A stretch of DNA of 64,000 nucleotides from Paulinella micropora (GCA_009731375.1 BJOX01000016.1:978198-1042197); one strand, 5' to 3'; shown: positions 1-12,476, counted from the stretch's first letter. Translations and numbers: made by a program. Notes: generated from the letters alone by a model not told the origin.

Positions 1-128
1 ATTGCCTGTATCAGTCCCTTCCGTGCAAACATCACGGCTTAGCTGGGCATCGGGTTAATACTTTACCCACAGACTTCCTGGTTGACGAAATCAGAAGCTC
101 CTTTTTTCTGACATTAGTCGATATTTCA
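1..128 (+). mobile_element. Retroposon family B, 3' end (cut by window start)
   Basis: The stretch matches the 3' parts of the elements at 3675-4076, 42531-43030 and (inverted) 12927-13395 and 63512-64000. It ends with GACATTAGTCGATATTTCATC and runs straight into (TATC)n, which acts as the tail. The 5' part lies outside the window. No coding capacity was seen. Confidence 0.8.
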
Positions 129-171
129 TCTATCTATCTATCTATCTATATATCTTTCTATCCATTTTTCC

Positions 172-202
<31 letters not shown>

Positions 203-203
203 C

Positions 204-279
<76 letters not shown>

Positions 280-300
280 GTCTATCTGTCTATCTATCTG

Positions 301-331
<31 letters not shown>

Positions 332-359
332 ATCCATTTTTCCATCTATCTATCTATCG

Positions 360-421
<62 letters not shown>

Positions 422-1021
422 ATATCTATCTATCTGTCTGTCTGTCTGTCTCTCTTTCTGTCTGTCTATCTATCTATCTATCTATCTATCTACCTACCTA
501 CCTACCTACCTACCTACCTACCTACCTAACCTAACCTAACCTAACCTAACCTAACCTAACCTAACCTAACCTAACCTAACCTAACCTAACCTAACCTAAC
601 CTAACCTAACCNNNNNNNNNNNNNNNNNNNNNNNNNNNNNNNNNNNNNNNNNNNNNNNNNNNNNNNNNNNNNNNNNNNNNNNNNNNNNNNNNNNNNNNNN
701 NNNNNNNNNNNNNNNNNNNNNNNNNNNNNNNNNNNNNNNNNNNNNNNNNNNNNNNNNNNNNNNNNNNNNNNNNNNNNNNNNNNNNNNNNNNNNNNNNNNN
801 NNNNNNNNNNNNNNNNNNNNNNNNNNNNNNNNNNNNNNNNNNNNNNNNNNNNNNNNNNNNNNNNNNNNNNNNNNNNNNNNNNNNNNNNNNNNNNNNNNNN
901 NNNNNNNNNNNNNNNNNNNNNNNNNNNNNNNNNNNNNNNNNNNNNNNNNCCAACCCAACCCAACCCAACCCAACCCAACCCAACCCAATCCAATCCAATC
1001 CAATCCAATCCAATCCAATCC

Positions 1022-1098
<77 letters not shown>

Positions 1099-1118
1099 AT
1101 CTAATCTAATCTAATCTA

Positions 1119-1164
<46 letters not shown>

Positions 1165-1180
1165 TTATCTATCTATCTAT
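129..1180. repeat. (ATCT)n array with a pentanucleotide block and an N gap
   Basis: Long (ATCT)n runs with TCTG and TTTC variants lead through (CTAC)n into (CCTAA)n at about 526-611. A gap follows (612-949), then (CCCAA)n and (CCAAT)n to 1020, then (ATCT)n again. The stepwise change of unit suggests local microsatellite evolution rather than a telomere. No gene was seen. Confidence 0.9.
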
Positions 1181-1707
1181 GGACCTGCCACCTTCGACCA
1201 ATCGAATGCGGGGCTCGCGGCATGGTATCGTTCTCTGTTCATCGATGTTTCCGCGCCTTGGGTTTTTCCCATCCCCAATCCAAATCTCTTTGCTTCAAGC
1301 TATCGTCCTGCGTAGCTCGTTGCTCTTTTGCGATTTATCGCTCCTGTGCAGTCAAAAATTTGACTAATCTTCCTCTAGTCCGTATCGGTGACTGCATTCC
1401 GTCATAGCCGTCCAGTGTTGCATAGCCCGGCTAGTCCCTTCGGGGGTTTAGGCCTTATACAATGTCATCATTGTAGCTTGCGCAAGCTTACGGTGCTCAA
1501 AACACTTGGATTAACGGCTTCCTTTCCTTCTTCCTTATCCTCCCCACTCTCCATTCCTAGATTGCCTTTTTCTTCAACGTCCTCCTCTTCTTTTTTCCAG
1601 AACACAATCTACCCGTGATTCCCGGACACATGCACAGTACACAAATTACTGTTTGATGCGAAACTGCGTTCCTTTGCAAGGACTACATTCCTTTGCGACA
1701 TCTCATC

Positions 1708-1708
<1 letters not shown>
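1181..1708 (+). mobile_element. Retroposon family C, longest copy
   Basis: A 0.5 kb non-coding unit lies between (ATCT)n arrays. Bases 1404-1600 recur at 57866-58063 and the last 85 bases recur at 13739-13820. Its 3' end, TTGCGACATCTCATC followed by (TATC)n, resembles the end of family B, which suggests both are copied by the same machinery. No tRNA-like head is obvious. Confidence 0.75.
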
Positions 1709-1774
<66 letters not shown>

Positions 1775-1870
1775 ATCTTCTTTCTATCTATCTAGCTTAC
1801 AACGTAGCCCACCTCTATCTTCTTTCTATCTATCTAGCTTACAACGTAGCCCACCTCTACCGTGAGGTCC

Positions 1871-1942
<72 letters not shown>

Positions 1943-1973
1943 GTCTATCTATCTATCTATCTATCTATCTATA

Positions 1974-2021
<48 letters not shown>

Positions 2022-2027
2022 CATTTT

Positions 2028-2075
<48 letters not shown>

Positions 2076-2133
2076 CTATCTATCTATCTTTCTATCTATC
2101 TAGCTTACAACGTAGCCCACCTCTACCGTGTCC

Positions 2134-2170
<37 letters not shown>

Positions 2171-2171
2171 C

Positions 2172-2233
<62 letters not shown>

Positions 2234-2254
2234 ATCTATCTTTCTATCTATCTT

Positions 2255-2346
<92 letters not shown>

Positions 2347-2358
2347 GTATCTATGTAG

Positions 2359-2417
<59 letters not shown>

Positions 2418-2454
2418 GTATCTATCTATGTATCTATCTATGTATCTATCTATG

Positions 2455-2506
<52 letters not shown>

Positions 2507-2555
2507 ATTATATATATTCTATAGGCGTTAATACAAAAACAAAAAGACTTTTACG

Positions 2556-2635
<80 letters not shown>

Positions 2636-2668
2636 ATCTATCTTTCTATCTCTCTGTCTATCTATCTC

Positions 2669-2715
<47 letters not shown>

Positions 2716-2800
2716 GTCTATCTATCTATATTATATAGGCGTTAATGCAAAAACAACAAGACTTTGACGTTGTTGCCTTCGCTATTTACTACCCTATCTG

Positions 2801-2842
<42 letters not shown>

Positions 2843-2860
2843 ATTATATATATTCTATAG
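1709..2860. repeat. (ATCT)n intron sequence with exon-edge copies
   Basis: Nearly pure (ATCT)n with GTAT and TTTC variants. It is interrupted by partial copies of the flanking exons. The exon at 1838-1866 is echoed at 1795-1822 and 2104-2130. The exon at 2861-2919 is echoed at 2525-2556 and 2739-2794, and each of those copies starts with the acceptor TATAG and the exon 5' part. Confidence 0.85.
1838..1866 (+). CDS. Candidate exon 1 of plus-strand gene 1
   Basis: Acceptor TATCTAG precedes and donor GAG|GTCCAT follows. Read in the phase that joins exon 2, it encodes (A)YNVAHLYRE, which could be part of a TPR-like helix. The splice to 2861 is phase 0/0. Three copies of the segment are present; this one has the best donor. 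The protein family is unproven and upstream exons are not visible. Confidence 0.45.
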
Positions 2861-2919
2861 GCGTTAATGCAAAAACACAAAGATTTTGACGTTGTTGCTT
2901 TCGCTGTTTACTACCCGGG
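2861..2919 (+). CDS. Candidate exon 2 of plus-strand gene 1
   Basis: The exon follows acceptor TTCTATAG and ends at GG|GTCTAT. It encodes [19 protein letters not shown] plus two bases of a Gly codon. Those two bases fit the one-base overhang of the exon at 4832. Two shorter upstream copies keep the same frame with substitutions. The motif FDVVAFAVYYP followed by a GPDN segment is reminiscent of the start of GT41/OGT-type glycosyltransferase domains, but this is only a pattern resemblance. Confidence 0.5.
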
Positions 2920-3674
<755 letters not shown>

Positions 3675-4076
3675 GTGGTGGGGTGCCTTATGTGTGCCTA
3701 GGCATACGCCTATAAGTCACATGCCGAAATAGCGACGGGAAGCACAATCCTGTTCCCTCAGGGTGCCCTTTCTCGCTTGTTGAGCCCGGAATAAAACCCA
3801 CAGTGCTCTGTCGGTTTATACTAGACTGTCGAACAGTCTCGAAACTCCATCTGCTTACTGGGTCCTCTGTAATGGAGGTGGGAGCTCGTTCTGCAAGGGG
3901 CGCTTATGGAACGAGCCCTGGCCCCGCCTGGTACTAGGGAGCTTTGGTATCGCCTGTATCAGTCCCTTCCGTGCAAACATCACGGCTTAGCTGGGCATCG
4001 GGTTAATACTTTACCCACAGACTTCCTTGGTTGACGAAATCAGAAGCTCCTTTTTTCTGACATTAGTCGATATCTC
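3675..4076 (+). mobile_element. Retroposon family B copy, 5' truncated
   Basis: The copy begins inside the family consensus at GTGGTGGGGTGCC and runs to GTCGATATCTCATC. It is flanked on both sides by (ATCT)n. A box-A-like stretch, CGGCTTAGCTGG, lies near the 3' end, with a weaker box-B-like GGTTGACGAAATC downstream. A tRNA-like origin is possible but not established. It sits in the intron between exons 2 and 3 of gene 1, in sense orientation. Confidence 0.85.
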
Positions 4077-4126
<50 letters not shown>

Positions 4127-4217
4127 ATGTCTATCTATCTATCTATCTATCTATGTTGTTGTTGTGATTGTTGTTTTTTTTGTTGTTTTTTGTTGTTTTT
4201 TGTTGTTTTTGTTGTTT

Positions 4218-4258
<41 letters not shown>

Positions 4259-4368
4259 GGTATTGTTGCTGCTGTTGCTGTTGCTGTTGTTGTTGTGATT
4301 GCTGTTGTTGTTGTTGTTGTTGTTGTTGTTTTTGTTGTTGTTGCTGTGGCTGCTGCTGTTGCTGTTGC

Positions 4369-4411
<43 letters not shown>

Positions 4412-4464
4412 GCTGTCGTTTTCGTTGTTGTTGTTGCTGCTGCTGTTGCTGCTGTCGTTGTTGC

Positions 4465-4528
<64 letters not shown>

Positions 4529-4576
4529 CTTGTTCTTACTGCTGCTGTTGTTGTTGTTATTGTTGTCGTTATCGTT

Positions 4577-4612
<36 letters not shown>

Positions 4613-4675
4613 GCTGTTTTTGTTGCTGCTGCTATTATTGTTCTTGTTGTTCTGTTGTGATAGATAGATTGATGA

Positions 4676-4731
<56 letters not shown>

Positions 4732-4755
4732 TTTTGGCTTTTTGGGTATCCACTC

Positions 4756-4807
<52 letters not shown>

Positions 4808-4820
4808 GTCTATCTATCTT
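4077..4820. repeat. (ATCT)n, interrupted (TTG)n, (GATA)n, (ATCT)n
   Basis: A 500-bp TTG/TGC triplet block (4155-4655) has CTG, CGT and ATT interruptions. It is followed by (GATA)n and a short unique spacer, then (ATCT)n, which is the complement of the preceding unit and gives an inverted-repeat arrangement. The open frames here (poly-V, poly-C, poly-L and poly-N in reverse) are repeat translations. Confidence 0.9.
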
Positions 4821-4831
4821 CTTGTTGTTAG

Positions 4832-4904
4832 CTATGGCCCAGACAACTTCACCCCATTCCAGCAGGTCTTCAAAGACTTCCCAGAGTCTTCCAACAGACT
4901 CTAG
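4832..4904 (+). CDS. Candidate exon 3 (possibly last) of plus-strand gene 1
   Basis: It follows acceptor TTGTTAG. One base completes the Gly codon from exon 2, then comes YGPDNFTPFQQVFKDFPESS and NRL with a TAG stop at 4902-4904. The amino-acid composition and lack of low complexity argue for real coding sequence. A foldback MITE starts 4 bases after the stop, so the original 3' end may have been replaced by insertion. Confidence 0.55.
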
Positions 4905-4907
4905 CTA

Positions 4908-5118
4908 GAGAAGTTCCTTGTCCTTAACCGCAATGAGCAATGACTTCAAACTCTTCGTTCTCAGCCAGTTGTGATCTGCGGCTTGTGTAGTGGCTCGTTT
5001 GAAAGCTCTCATCAAGAGCTTTCTGATGAGCCATAACACAGGTTGTAGATGTAAATATTGACTGAGATCGAAGCGCTTGAAGTCATTGTTCGTTGTGCTT
5101 AAGAAATAGGAACTTCTC
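4908..5118. mobile_element. Foldback MITE family 1, copy 1
   Basis: About 210 bp, bounded by GAGAAGTTCCT and its complement AGGAACTTCTC. The inverted repeats stay recognisable for about 60 bp inward, and the centre (GGCTCGTTTGAAAGCTC...GAGCTTTCTGATGAGCC) is itself palindromic. The whole element can therefore fold on itself. Flanking TA may be the target duplication. It has no ORF. Seven copies or partial copies occur in the window. Confidence 0.85.
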
Positions 5119-5134
5119 TAGATATGAGGTCCGA

Positions 5135-5217
5135 TCTACACCAACCCAGGTTTCCGGGTTCTGGGTGTGAAAGTGGCACCTACAGGCCTGGCTTTTCAGG
5201 AAGCAAAACCCAGAAAG
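5135..5217 (+). mobile_element. Foldback MITE family 2, partial copy
   Basis: TCTACACCAACCCAGGTTTC and the following 60 bp match the reverse complement of the MITE at 59238-59352. Only one side is retained. It abuts the TPR-coding remnant directly, so the element probably inserted into or recombined with that gene copy. Confidence 0.65.
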
Positions 5218-5419
5218 TTTTGCTGCGGAAGCAGGGCAAGCTGGCGGAGGCCGAGCCTCTGCTTCGCAGAGCTGTACAAGGATTCGATAAGACGCTCGGG
5301 ACTGAGCACCAGTCCACGCGGATTTCGGTCAGGCGCGTGGCCGACTTGCTGGAGCAGCGGGGCAAGCTGGTGGAGGCAAGGGCTCTGACACAGGGCGAGC
5401 AAAAAGTTGACGCGCTATG
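5218..5419 (+). pseudogene. Kinesin-light-chain-type TPR fragment
   Basis: The plus frame reads LLRKQGKLAEAEPLLRRAV, then a LGTEH segment, then a second helix pair with LLEQRGKLVEARAL, ending at a TGA stop near 5419. This is the classic pattern of TPR_10/kinesin-light-chain repeats (GKLxEAExLxRRA...LGxEHxxT). Only about 1.5 repeats remain and the upstream frame is MITE sequence. It is probably a broken copy of a large repeat-protein family. GC content is higher than in the surroundings. Confidence 0.7.
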
Positions 5420-6050
5420 AGCTGTGGTTTCAGCATAATCATAGCATCAACATTTAAAGAGAACAAAATGAGTTCAAAATTGGACGGTTCACCACTTAAA
5501 ATTCTCCAGTAATGTATTGATCTTAATATTTGCGCTCTAGACTCAGTCTAAACATGCAATTTCCCGTTTACCTGGGAATACCTCCTTCTCCTCCTCCTGC
5601 TCCATCTTCTTCTTCTTCTTCTTCTTCTTCTTCTTCTTCTTCTTCTTCTTCTTCTTCTTCTTCTTCTTCTTCTTCTTCGTCATTTACGCAAACACTGCTT
5701 TAATAAAATGCTTGCCACGTGTGGAGTCTGAGTGGAAAGCAGAAGAGATAGAATGAAAGTGATGTCAAAGAGATACACATTCTTCTTCTTCTTCTTCTTC
5801 TTCTTCTTCTTCTTCTTCTTCTTCTTCTTCTTCTTCTTCTTCTTCGTCTTCTTTCTTCTTTCTTCTTTCTTCTTTCTTCTTTCTTCTTCTTTCTTCTTTC
5901 TTCGTCTTCTGCTTCTTCTTCTTCTTCTTCTTCTTCTTCTTCTTCTTCTTCTTCTTCTTCTTCTTCTTCTTCTTCTTCTTCTTCTTCGTTTTCTTCTTCT
6001 TCTTCTTCTTCTTCTTCTTCTTCTTCTTCTTCTCTGATTATCCAATTTAA
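5420..6050. repeat. (CTT)n blocks with short unique spacer
   Basis: Two (TTC)n tracts, about 5605-5678 and 5783-6032, contain TTTCTTC slippage variants. The spacer between them (5680-5780) shows no gene. The first 170 bases are AT-rich unique sequence. The reverse poly-R, poly-E and poly-K frames are repeat translations. Confidence 0.9.
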
Positions 6051-7095
6051 AACTGGTGAATTTAGCATTCTATGCATACCGAAGTCTACCCACAATATGT
6101 ATACGCTTCTACGGGTGACTAACCGACGTTCTATGCGTGTTACCGGGCCCCTTGTTATGGTACCGCCTAGTGTTAATATCTGAGTATATCGGATGGCGGC
6201 AAAATTATTGTGCTTTTGAATACATCTCAGTCGGGAGTCATCGGTGGCAAAGCACAGGGTCCATGTTCTAAATAGCAATTAGTCCCGGCTGTCGGAGCGA
6301 TGCAAAATCATTAGGTGTCGGCTGAGACACTGTGACATCAGTGATTAGTTCGTTACGACAGGTGACTTGTAATTTGAGGTAGCCTAATAGTGTTTGCGTA
6401 AACTTGAAGAGAACTTAAATTACCCGGCCCGGGCCACGCTATGAATATTAATACTACCCCCGGCGTAACTAGCCGGGGGGACTAACAATTTGCTCACAGG
6501 GAACTATAACTCTGCTCCCATTCAAACTACTATTAACCTCAAGAAAATGGAATCACTACTCCAATTCCCAACCTTGACGTTTCCGCGTAGCCAGCTACCA
6601 ATCTATTTTATTGTATTTTCTACCACACTTGCTGGAAAAGGAAACTCATGTGACTCTACCGGCGGCCTCTGCTCCAATTATTATACTAATAACTTCAAGC
6701 AAAACTGTAAAATTCTTCAGAAGGAACTGTTCACTATTCCAATTCATGAGGAACTATACCTATACTCCAGTATTTAACCTAAACGTTACTTCGTAACCAA
6801 CTTATTGGGGAACCGACAATCTTAACGTAATACAATACAATTTAATCAAACTTATCTTGCTTTTTACTTTTTTACCAGTATTTTCTCGCCCTACTGAGTG
6901 CACTGGAAGAATTCCCCTTTTTATTCTAGCAATTTCCTTTTCTGGCCGGCCCATATCAAGTCATATTTTCCTCATTGGCTGCACTAATTTTCCTTTCCAA
7001 TCTAGCCTGCTTACAATCTATAAAACACGACCTATACCATCCCAACCCAAACCATCTCCCTACCGCAGATAATTTCCTTCAGAATCCTTCGTCTT
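6051..7095. other. Unique sequence with no convincing gene
   Basis: About 1 kb of non-repetitive DNA with only short open frames. None shows a family motif or paired splice sites. A GC-rich inverted stretch lies at 6421-6480 (ACCCGGCCCGGG and CCCCCGGCGTAACTAGCCGGGGG), which could form a hairpin. Nothing else was recognised. Confidence 0.5.
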
Positions 7096-7260
7096 GAGCA
7101 CAGCTCAAAAGCCCTGGAGACCATACACCTTACCCTGTACTTAACCCTTAACCCTACCATTACCCAGCCTTTACCTTATACTGTAAATCAACCTTGGCAA
7201 AGGGGTGAGCACTGTCACTTGTGGTCTGGTAAACTCCTGTTATTAAGTAACTATTTCCTG
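7096..7260 (+). mobile_element. Dispersed repeat family E, copy 1
   Basis: It starts GAGCACAGCTC and ends with GGTAAACTCCTGTTATTAAG plus TAACTATTT. Related copies lie at 10938-11117 and 59473-59618, sharing both ends with divergent middles. It is non-coding and about 150-180 bp. Its class is unknown. Confidence 0.65.
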
Positions 7261-8053
7261 AAAGAAACTTACATTGTTACTAGGTGACAACGGAACTAAT
7301 TTAAATTAATTTCTTGTTGATGTGAGTTTAAATTTGTATACAATTCTTCAAGTAGGAAAATACAACGAACTCTTATAAAGAACACTATGGCTGCATTATT
7401 ATTTAATAACCAAATGTTTACTCAGAAGACGTGAACGATCAAAGGACAGATCGTTCGACCCGCATTTGAGTCCTGACTCTGCAGTGAGAGCAGCCTCCGT
7501 GAAATACCAGTACTTGAAATAGTTACTAGAGAGGTCACTTCGTTTATTTACGTAATTTCGAGTGACTAGTTGCAGGCTTGGAGGCAACTTACGATCGAGG
7601 GTGAATCGTAGATTGTGAGGTCTCCAGTTCTCAAACGGATAGTGTCTTTTTGTTTCTAGTTAACAGGCATAAACCTGATCATAGTGTCGGGTTGACGAAC
7701 TTGAAAACCAAACTGATTTGGGAGGCCTAGGCGAAAATGACTGGGAACGGCGAAAATAACAGTCAAACACTGTATTTCCTTCCCTTGTTCACAAATTTAC
7801 CTTAACGTGCGTGTTTCAAGGGAAATAGGGGGAAAAGGTAATCTTAATGGAAAAAAGGCAATAGTTGATCTTTTATAAACTTTGAAAGATCTTTGACTTG
7901 ATAGTTTGCAATCATTTCTGAACGGAATCGAAACTAGTTAGTGAAGTCAAAACGTCGTGCAGAGGAGAATCTAATGAACCGGTCAAAAAGAATAAATTAT
8001 CAACCGTGACGGGAAAGGTTTTGGCCGGTCGTTGAGGTGCTCAGTTTGATAGC

Positions 8054-8055
<2 letters not shown>
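7261..8055. other. Unique AT-rich sequence, no gene seen
   Basis: Non-repetitive sequence with only short frames on both strands and no recognisable motif. It leads into the poly-C run at 8056. Confidence 0.45.
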
Positions 8056-8098
<43 letters not shown>

Positions 8099-8174
8099 TT
8101 CNNNNNNNNNNNNNNNNNNNNNNNNNNNNNNNNNNNNNNNNNNNNNNNNNNNNCCCCCCCCCCCCCCCCCCCCC
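8056..8174. repeat. Poly-C tract with N gap
   Basis: A homopolymer of C is split by Ns at 8102-8153. The same poly-C or poly-G/gap arrangement occurs near 31.9, 32.2, 38.5 and 48.6 kb, which suggests sequencing through C tracts failed. Confidence 0.9.
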
Positions 8175-8296
8175 TCCCCCAGATCTAACGGTCTGAGTTG
8201 AGTTGCGTACAGAATGAGTGATTAATTAACGAACGAAGTATGATGTCTCGCTAAAAAACAAAGTGTCAAAATCCTGGAAAAAGAAAGATGGATGAG

Positions 8297-9008
8297 TCAG
8301 TCTCTTAAACCATAGGAGAGTAAATGAACGACTTGATCGTTGGTGATGTCGAAGAGGAGGGGCTTCCAGGAGGCTAGAGGTTTGTTCCAGCTCTGGACAG
8401 TAGCTTTGTCCCAGGCTCCGTGTCTTCGTAGATGGGACGGAAGAGACTGAGGGTTGGTGTCCGAAGTTATACAGAGTTGGTGAACCACAAGGTCATCTTC
8501 CTCGTTCTCCGGGTCCTCGTCTAAAACGATGCCAAGCTTAACCTGGTTCGCTCGATGAAAGCAACGACTTCACCAGTGGTGTAGTTGACAGTGTCGTCAT
8601 CATAGTTGTCGGGGGCCACTGCGACTGAGTCAAGCGGAGCGACGCCATCGGTGGGAGCAATGTACGGGGAGAGGTGTGAGCTGAGCAGTCGATCCGCTTC
8701 AATATCATGGCTTGTTGGTCTTCAGGTGGCAAAGCTTGAAGCTGACTCGGAGAAGTTAGAGTTGATCTGCTCTAAGATCGACGCTGTAGGGGCAATCGAA
8801 TAGAAGGACGGACGAGGCGGGGATGCCTTGCCGCAGGCTTTGAGGGTTTAGGGCGGTAGATGGTGACGGTGTCGCCAACCCGGGCCTTCCATTCCTTGAC
8901 GGCCTTGCGAAGGCCCTTGTTCTTCTGAGCAACAGATCGGGCGCGGGAAACGTCTGTGTACGTGCTGATGTATTTAATTATGTCGCCGATTATAGTGCCC
9001 AATGCCAT
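8297..9008 (-). pseudogene. Degenerate coding remnant, possibly from a retroelement
   Basis: On the minus strand from 9008 a frame runs MALGTIIGDIIKYISTYTD, then a basic stretch with VGDTVTIYRPKPSK. Coding-like sequence continues in another frame (IAPTDGVAPLDSVAVA, then NYTTGEVVAF), with an in-frame TGA near 8727. It shifts again to LGIVLDEDPENEEDDLVV and ends at 8297 with LLSYGLRD. Two frame changes and one stop indicate decay. The GDxVxxYRPKPSK segment is reminiscent of the C-terminal domain of Ty3-type integrases. That match is weak, and no reverse transcriptase or integrase core is present nearby. Confidence 0.4.
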
Positions 9009-9299
9009 GATAGCTCAAAAGTCTGTAATACAAGCAAACACAGTCCTCAACTTGAAAAGATGAGAATGATGTCTCGTTGTATTAGCTAAGTGAACAGAAA
9101 AAGAAAACGGCAACAGACCAGGAATAAAATGGCATTACGTCCAATCCAGACAAACGATACTGCGGAAAAAAGGATACTTTTTACCGGCTACCCGGGGGGT
9201 GATGCCTACAAAGACGCAAAGGACGGTGCTTTATGCAGTGGCAACCATTCTGTAACAGCGCCTCCCCAACATCTTCCAGAATCGCTTAATAATGTGCTC

Positions 9300-9866
9300 A
9301 AAACAGTAATATATTAAAGGGAAAACCAGGCCAAAAAGAGGAGGGGGACCACCACCCACCCTTTTTCCCAGGTGGCCGACGCCATGAAACATTTATGACA
9401 ACTTTTTGGGCCAGGTGGCGGGGGTGGGGGTCGGAAAAAAATGGGTGGTTTGGGAGGGGGGGGGGTCCCTCGGTCCAAACCGTGTCATAAGTGTCATAAA
9501 TGTCATAAAAAAATTTTAGCAAAAAAATAAGGGAAAATAGGACAACACACACACACACCGCCCACCACCGCCACCACCCACCCTTTTTCCCAGGTGGCCG
9601 GCGGCAGTCAATACCCACCACTCGACCGAACTTTTTTGGCGGGGCCGGCCGGTCGCACGAGCCTCGGCGGTTTCGTCGTAGTGTTGGGGTCACAACCCTC
9701 GAGTTTCGACCGAGGGCAAGTGGGTAGCAGCCGGAACGAGACCATTGCCATTTTTGCAATTTCCTTTGTGGACATTTCCGCGGAAACTTGCCGCGCCGCA
9801 AACCAGGGGAATTTTTCGCGAAACTTTGCTTTTTTGTTGTCTCACCCTGGTTTTTTGCTGCTTTAG
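9300..9866. other. GC-rich non-coding block with duplicated 30-bp motif
   Basis: CCACCCACCCTTTTTCCCAG plus GTGGCCG occurs at about 9352-9383 and again at 9575-9603, with GT-repeat-like and TGTCATAA repeats between. No splice or family evidence for a gene was found. It may be part of an unrecognised mobile element. Confidence 0.4.
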
Positions 9867-10082
9867 GTGCCACCGCGCAAAATGATGATTGCTCTGCGTA
9901 ACAAACGAACGACCGCTGGTACGGACGCACGGCCCCTCAAGCGACGCCGCCTGGAGTTGCCCCCGCTTACTCGCGCTGCCCGTCGCGAAGCTCTACTGGG
10001 CGGGCCGTTCGCCACTACAGTGCTGTCTATATCTCGCCTAATACCTTTCTCAGGACTTTTACGGTCTGCATTGTATATATAA
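9867..10082 (+). CDS. Small ORF with basic stretch, doubtful gene
   Basis: A 71-codon frame starts MPPRKMMIALRNKR and contains PLKRRRLELPPLTRAARRE, a nuclear-localisation-like basic cluster. It ends in an AT-rich tail. It is not a repeat translation and its GC content exceeds the flanks, but no family is recognised and no splice partner was identified. It could be a first exon, a gag-like remnant or chance. Confidence 0.25.
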   Translation: MPPRKMMIALRNKRTTAGTDARPLKRRRLELPPLTRAARREALLGGPFATTVLSISRLIPFSGLLRSALYI

Positions 10083-10937
10083 AAAATATTTTCATATTTT
10101 GTATAAATGGACATAGTATTACAATAATATCAGGATCCTTGTAAATTCCAAACTTGCACCAGGTCCGACCGATACCTAATAGAACCCTTGCTCTGCGCCG
10201 CGAGCCTCTGTATTATCTTGGGCTTCCACCCACGAGTTGGAATTCGGGAGGGGAAGAAACTCACTCTGCACTGGACTCTATGTTGTTGGCCAGGCGGATC
10301 GACGACCCCGTGGTAAAGGAAGCTGCTGATCTGGTCGCCGCGGAGCACGTGGGTCTATACCTACTGCTAATCCCACTTATCTTTTTTATAGTTTTTAATA
10401 TAGTTTTTATTTTATTGTTAAATGTAGATACTCCAATAAAAATAATCAATCTCTTTCAAATACCTTTTATCCTTTTTTTGAAACTCTTTAATTCTATTTG
10501 CGAGGTCTTCCCGCCTTTTAACAAAACTATTTCGAATATTTTCAATTTTCGCGAAAGTTTCTTTCTTCGTTCCCTTTCTTATTTTCTATAAATTGGTATA
10601 TCGTGAATATCGGCTCTAAATTTTCTTAAATAATTGTTTAGTTTTTTAATGTCTTTCATTGTATCTCCAATTAATGAAATGTCATTGGTTGGCTTAATAG
10701 CGGTTTGTTTTTTTTCTAAAGGTTTAAACGTAGGTGGTGGTTTTGTAGTTTTCTTAAATTTTTCTTTTCCGAAACCATCTTCCCATAATGTCACGTTCCA
10801 TCAATTTAAGCAGTTCTGACTTTTCTAATTTGCTAATTTTCGGACATCGTCTCCGTTTTGGTGCCGCGGGCAAACAATTTCATAACTTTCAGAATTTGAA
10901 ATTATCTTTCCACAACGACTGAAAAGTTTGCCTTACA
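10083..10937. other. AT-rich sequence without a recognised gene
   Basis: A frame from 10154 has a short polar part followed by hydrophobic residues encoded by T-rich DNA (LLLIPLIFFIVFN). The hydrophobicity follows base composition and is not taken as evidence of a membrane protein. Nothing else was recognised. Confidence 0.35.
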
Positions 10938-11117
10938 AGCACAGCTCAAACTTATGATCTGCGTTACAGCAAAGTATAGCCCTTGCACTAAGCAAAGCAC
11001 AGGGCCTTCCGAGCAAATATCCTATAGCCTATGTCAAACACTAACCTGCCTGAAAGCAAATGGGCGAGCACTGTCACTCGTCGTCCGGTAAACCCCTGTT
11101 ATTAAATAAATATTTTA
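10938..11117 (+). mobile_element. Dispersed repeat family E, copy 2
   Basis: It shares AGCACAGCTC at the start and GGTAAACCCCTGTTATTAAA at the end with copies at 7096 and 59473. It ends just downstream of the last exon of the minus-strand isomerase gene. Confidence 0.65.
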
Positions 11118-11142
11118 AAGTTAAAAGTAAAATTTATTGAAC

Positions 11143-11189
11143 TCAGAGTCTGGAGAGAATAGGATGAAAGGTCTTCGCCACCCAGAAGC
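11143..11189 (-). CDS. Isomerase gene, terminal exon with PTS1
   Basis: Acceptor ATTCATAG precedes. The two leading bases complete the Gly codon opened by the previous exon, then FWVAKTFHPILSRL and TGA (11143-11145). The C-terminal SRL fits the peroxisomal targeting consensus [SAC][KRH][LM]. A partial copy upstream in the gene at 11411-11446 reads FWVAKTF with synonymous third-base changes (GTG/GTA, GCG/GCC, TTT/TTC), supporting this reading frame. Confidence 0.75.
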
Positions 11190-12176
<987 letters not shown>

Positions 12177-12225
12177 CGGCAGCAACACTGTTGCTTTTTT
12201 TTCCCCTGTGGAATTGGTATTGTGC
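12177..12225 (-). CDS. Isomerase gene exon: AQYQFHRGKK segment
   Basis: Acceptor CACACAG and donor CCG|GTACAT. It encodes AQYQFHRGKKSNSVAA plus one base, starting in phase 0 as required by the upstream exon at 14324-14383. Position and basic character fit the C-terminal helix of ECI2-type enzymes. Five or six partial copies of its 5' half, each with the acceptor, precede it in the sense direction. Confidence 0.75.
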
Positions 12226-12229
12226 CTGT

Positions 12230-12344
12230 GTATATTGATGTATAGATAGGTAGGTAGATAGATACATAGATAGATAGATAGATAGATGTTTTTTTTCCCC
12301 CTGTGGAATTGGTATTGTGCCTGTTGTGTAGATGTATAGATAGG

Positions 12345-12378
<34 letters not shown>

Positions 12379-12429
12379 CATGTTTTTTCCCCCCTGTGGA
12401 ATCGGTATTGTGCCTGTGTATGTAGATGT

Positions 12430-12476
<47 letters not shown>

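Noticed and set aside
526-611. Telomere or subtelomere
   Set aside because: Short, internal, and grading into other pentamers and (ATCT)n.
4127-4753. Poly-Val, poly-Cys, poly-Leu and reverse poly-Asn frames
   Set aside because: Translations of (TTG)n in every frame; no splice or family support.
10379-10591. Multi-pass membrane protein
   Set aside because: Hydrophobicity follows from T-rich DNA; no start context or homology.
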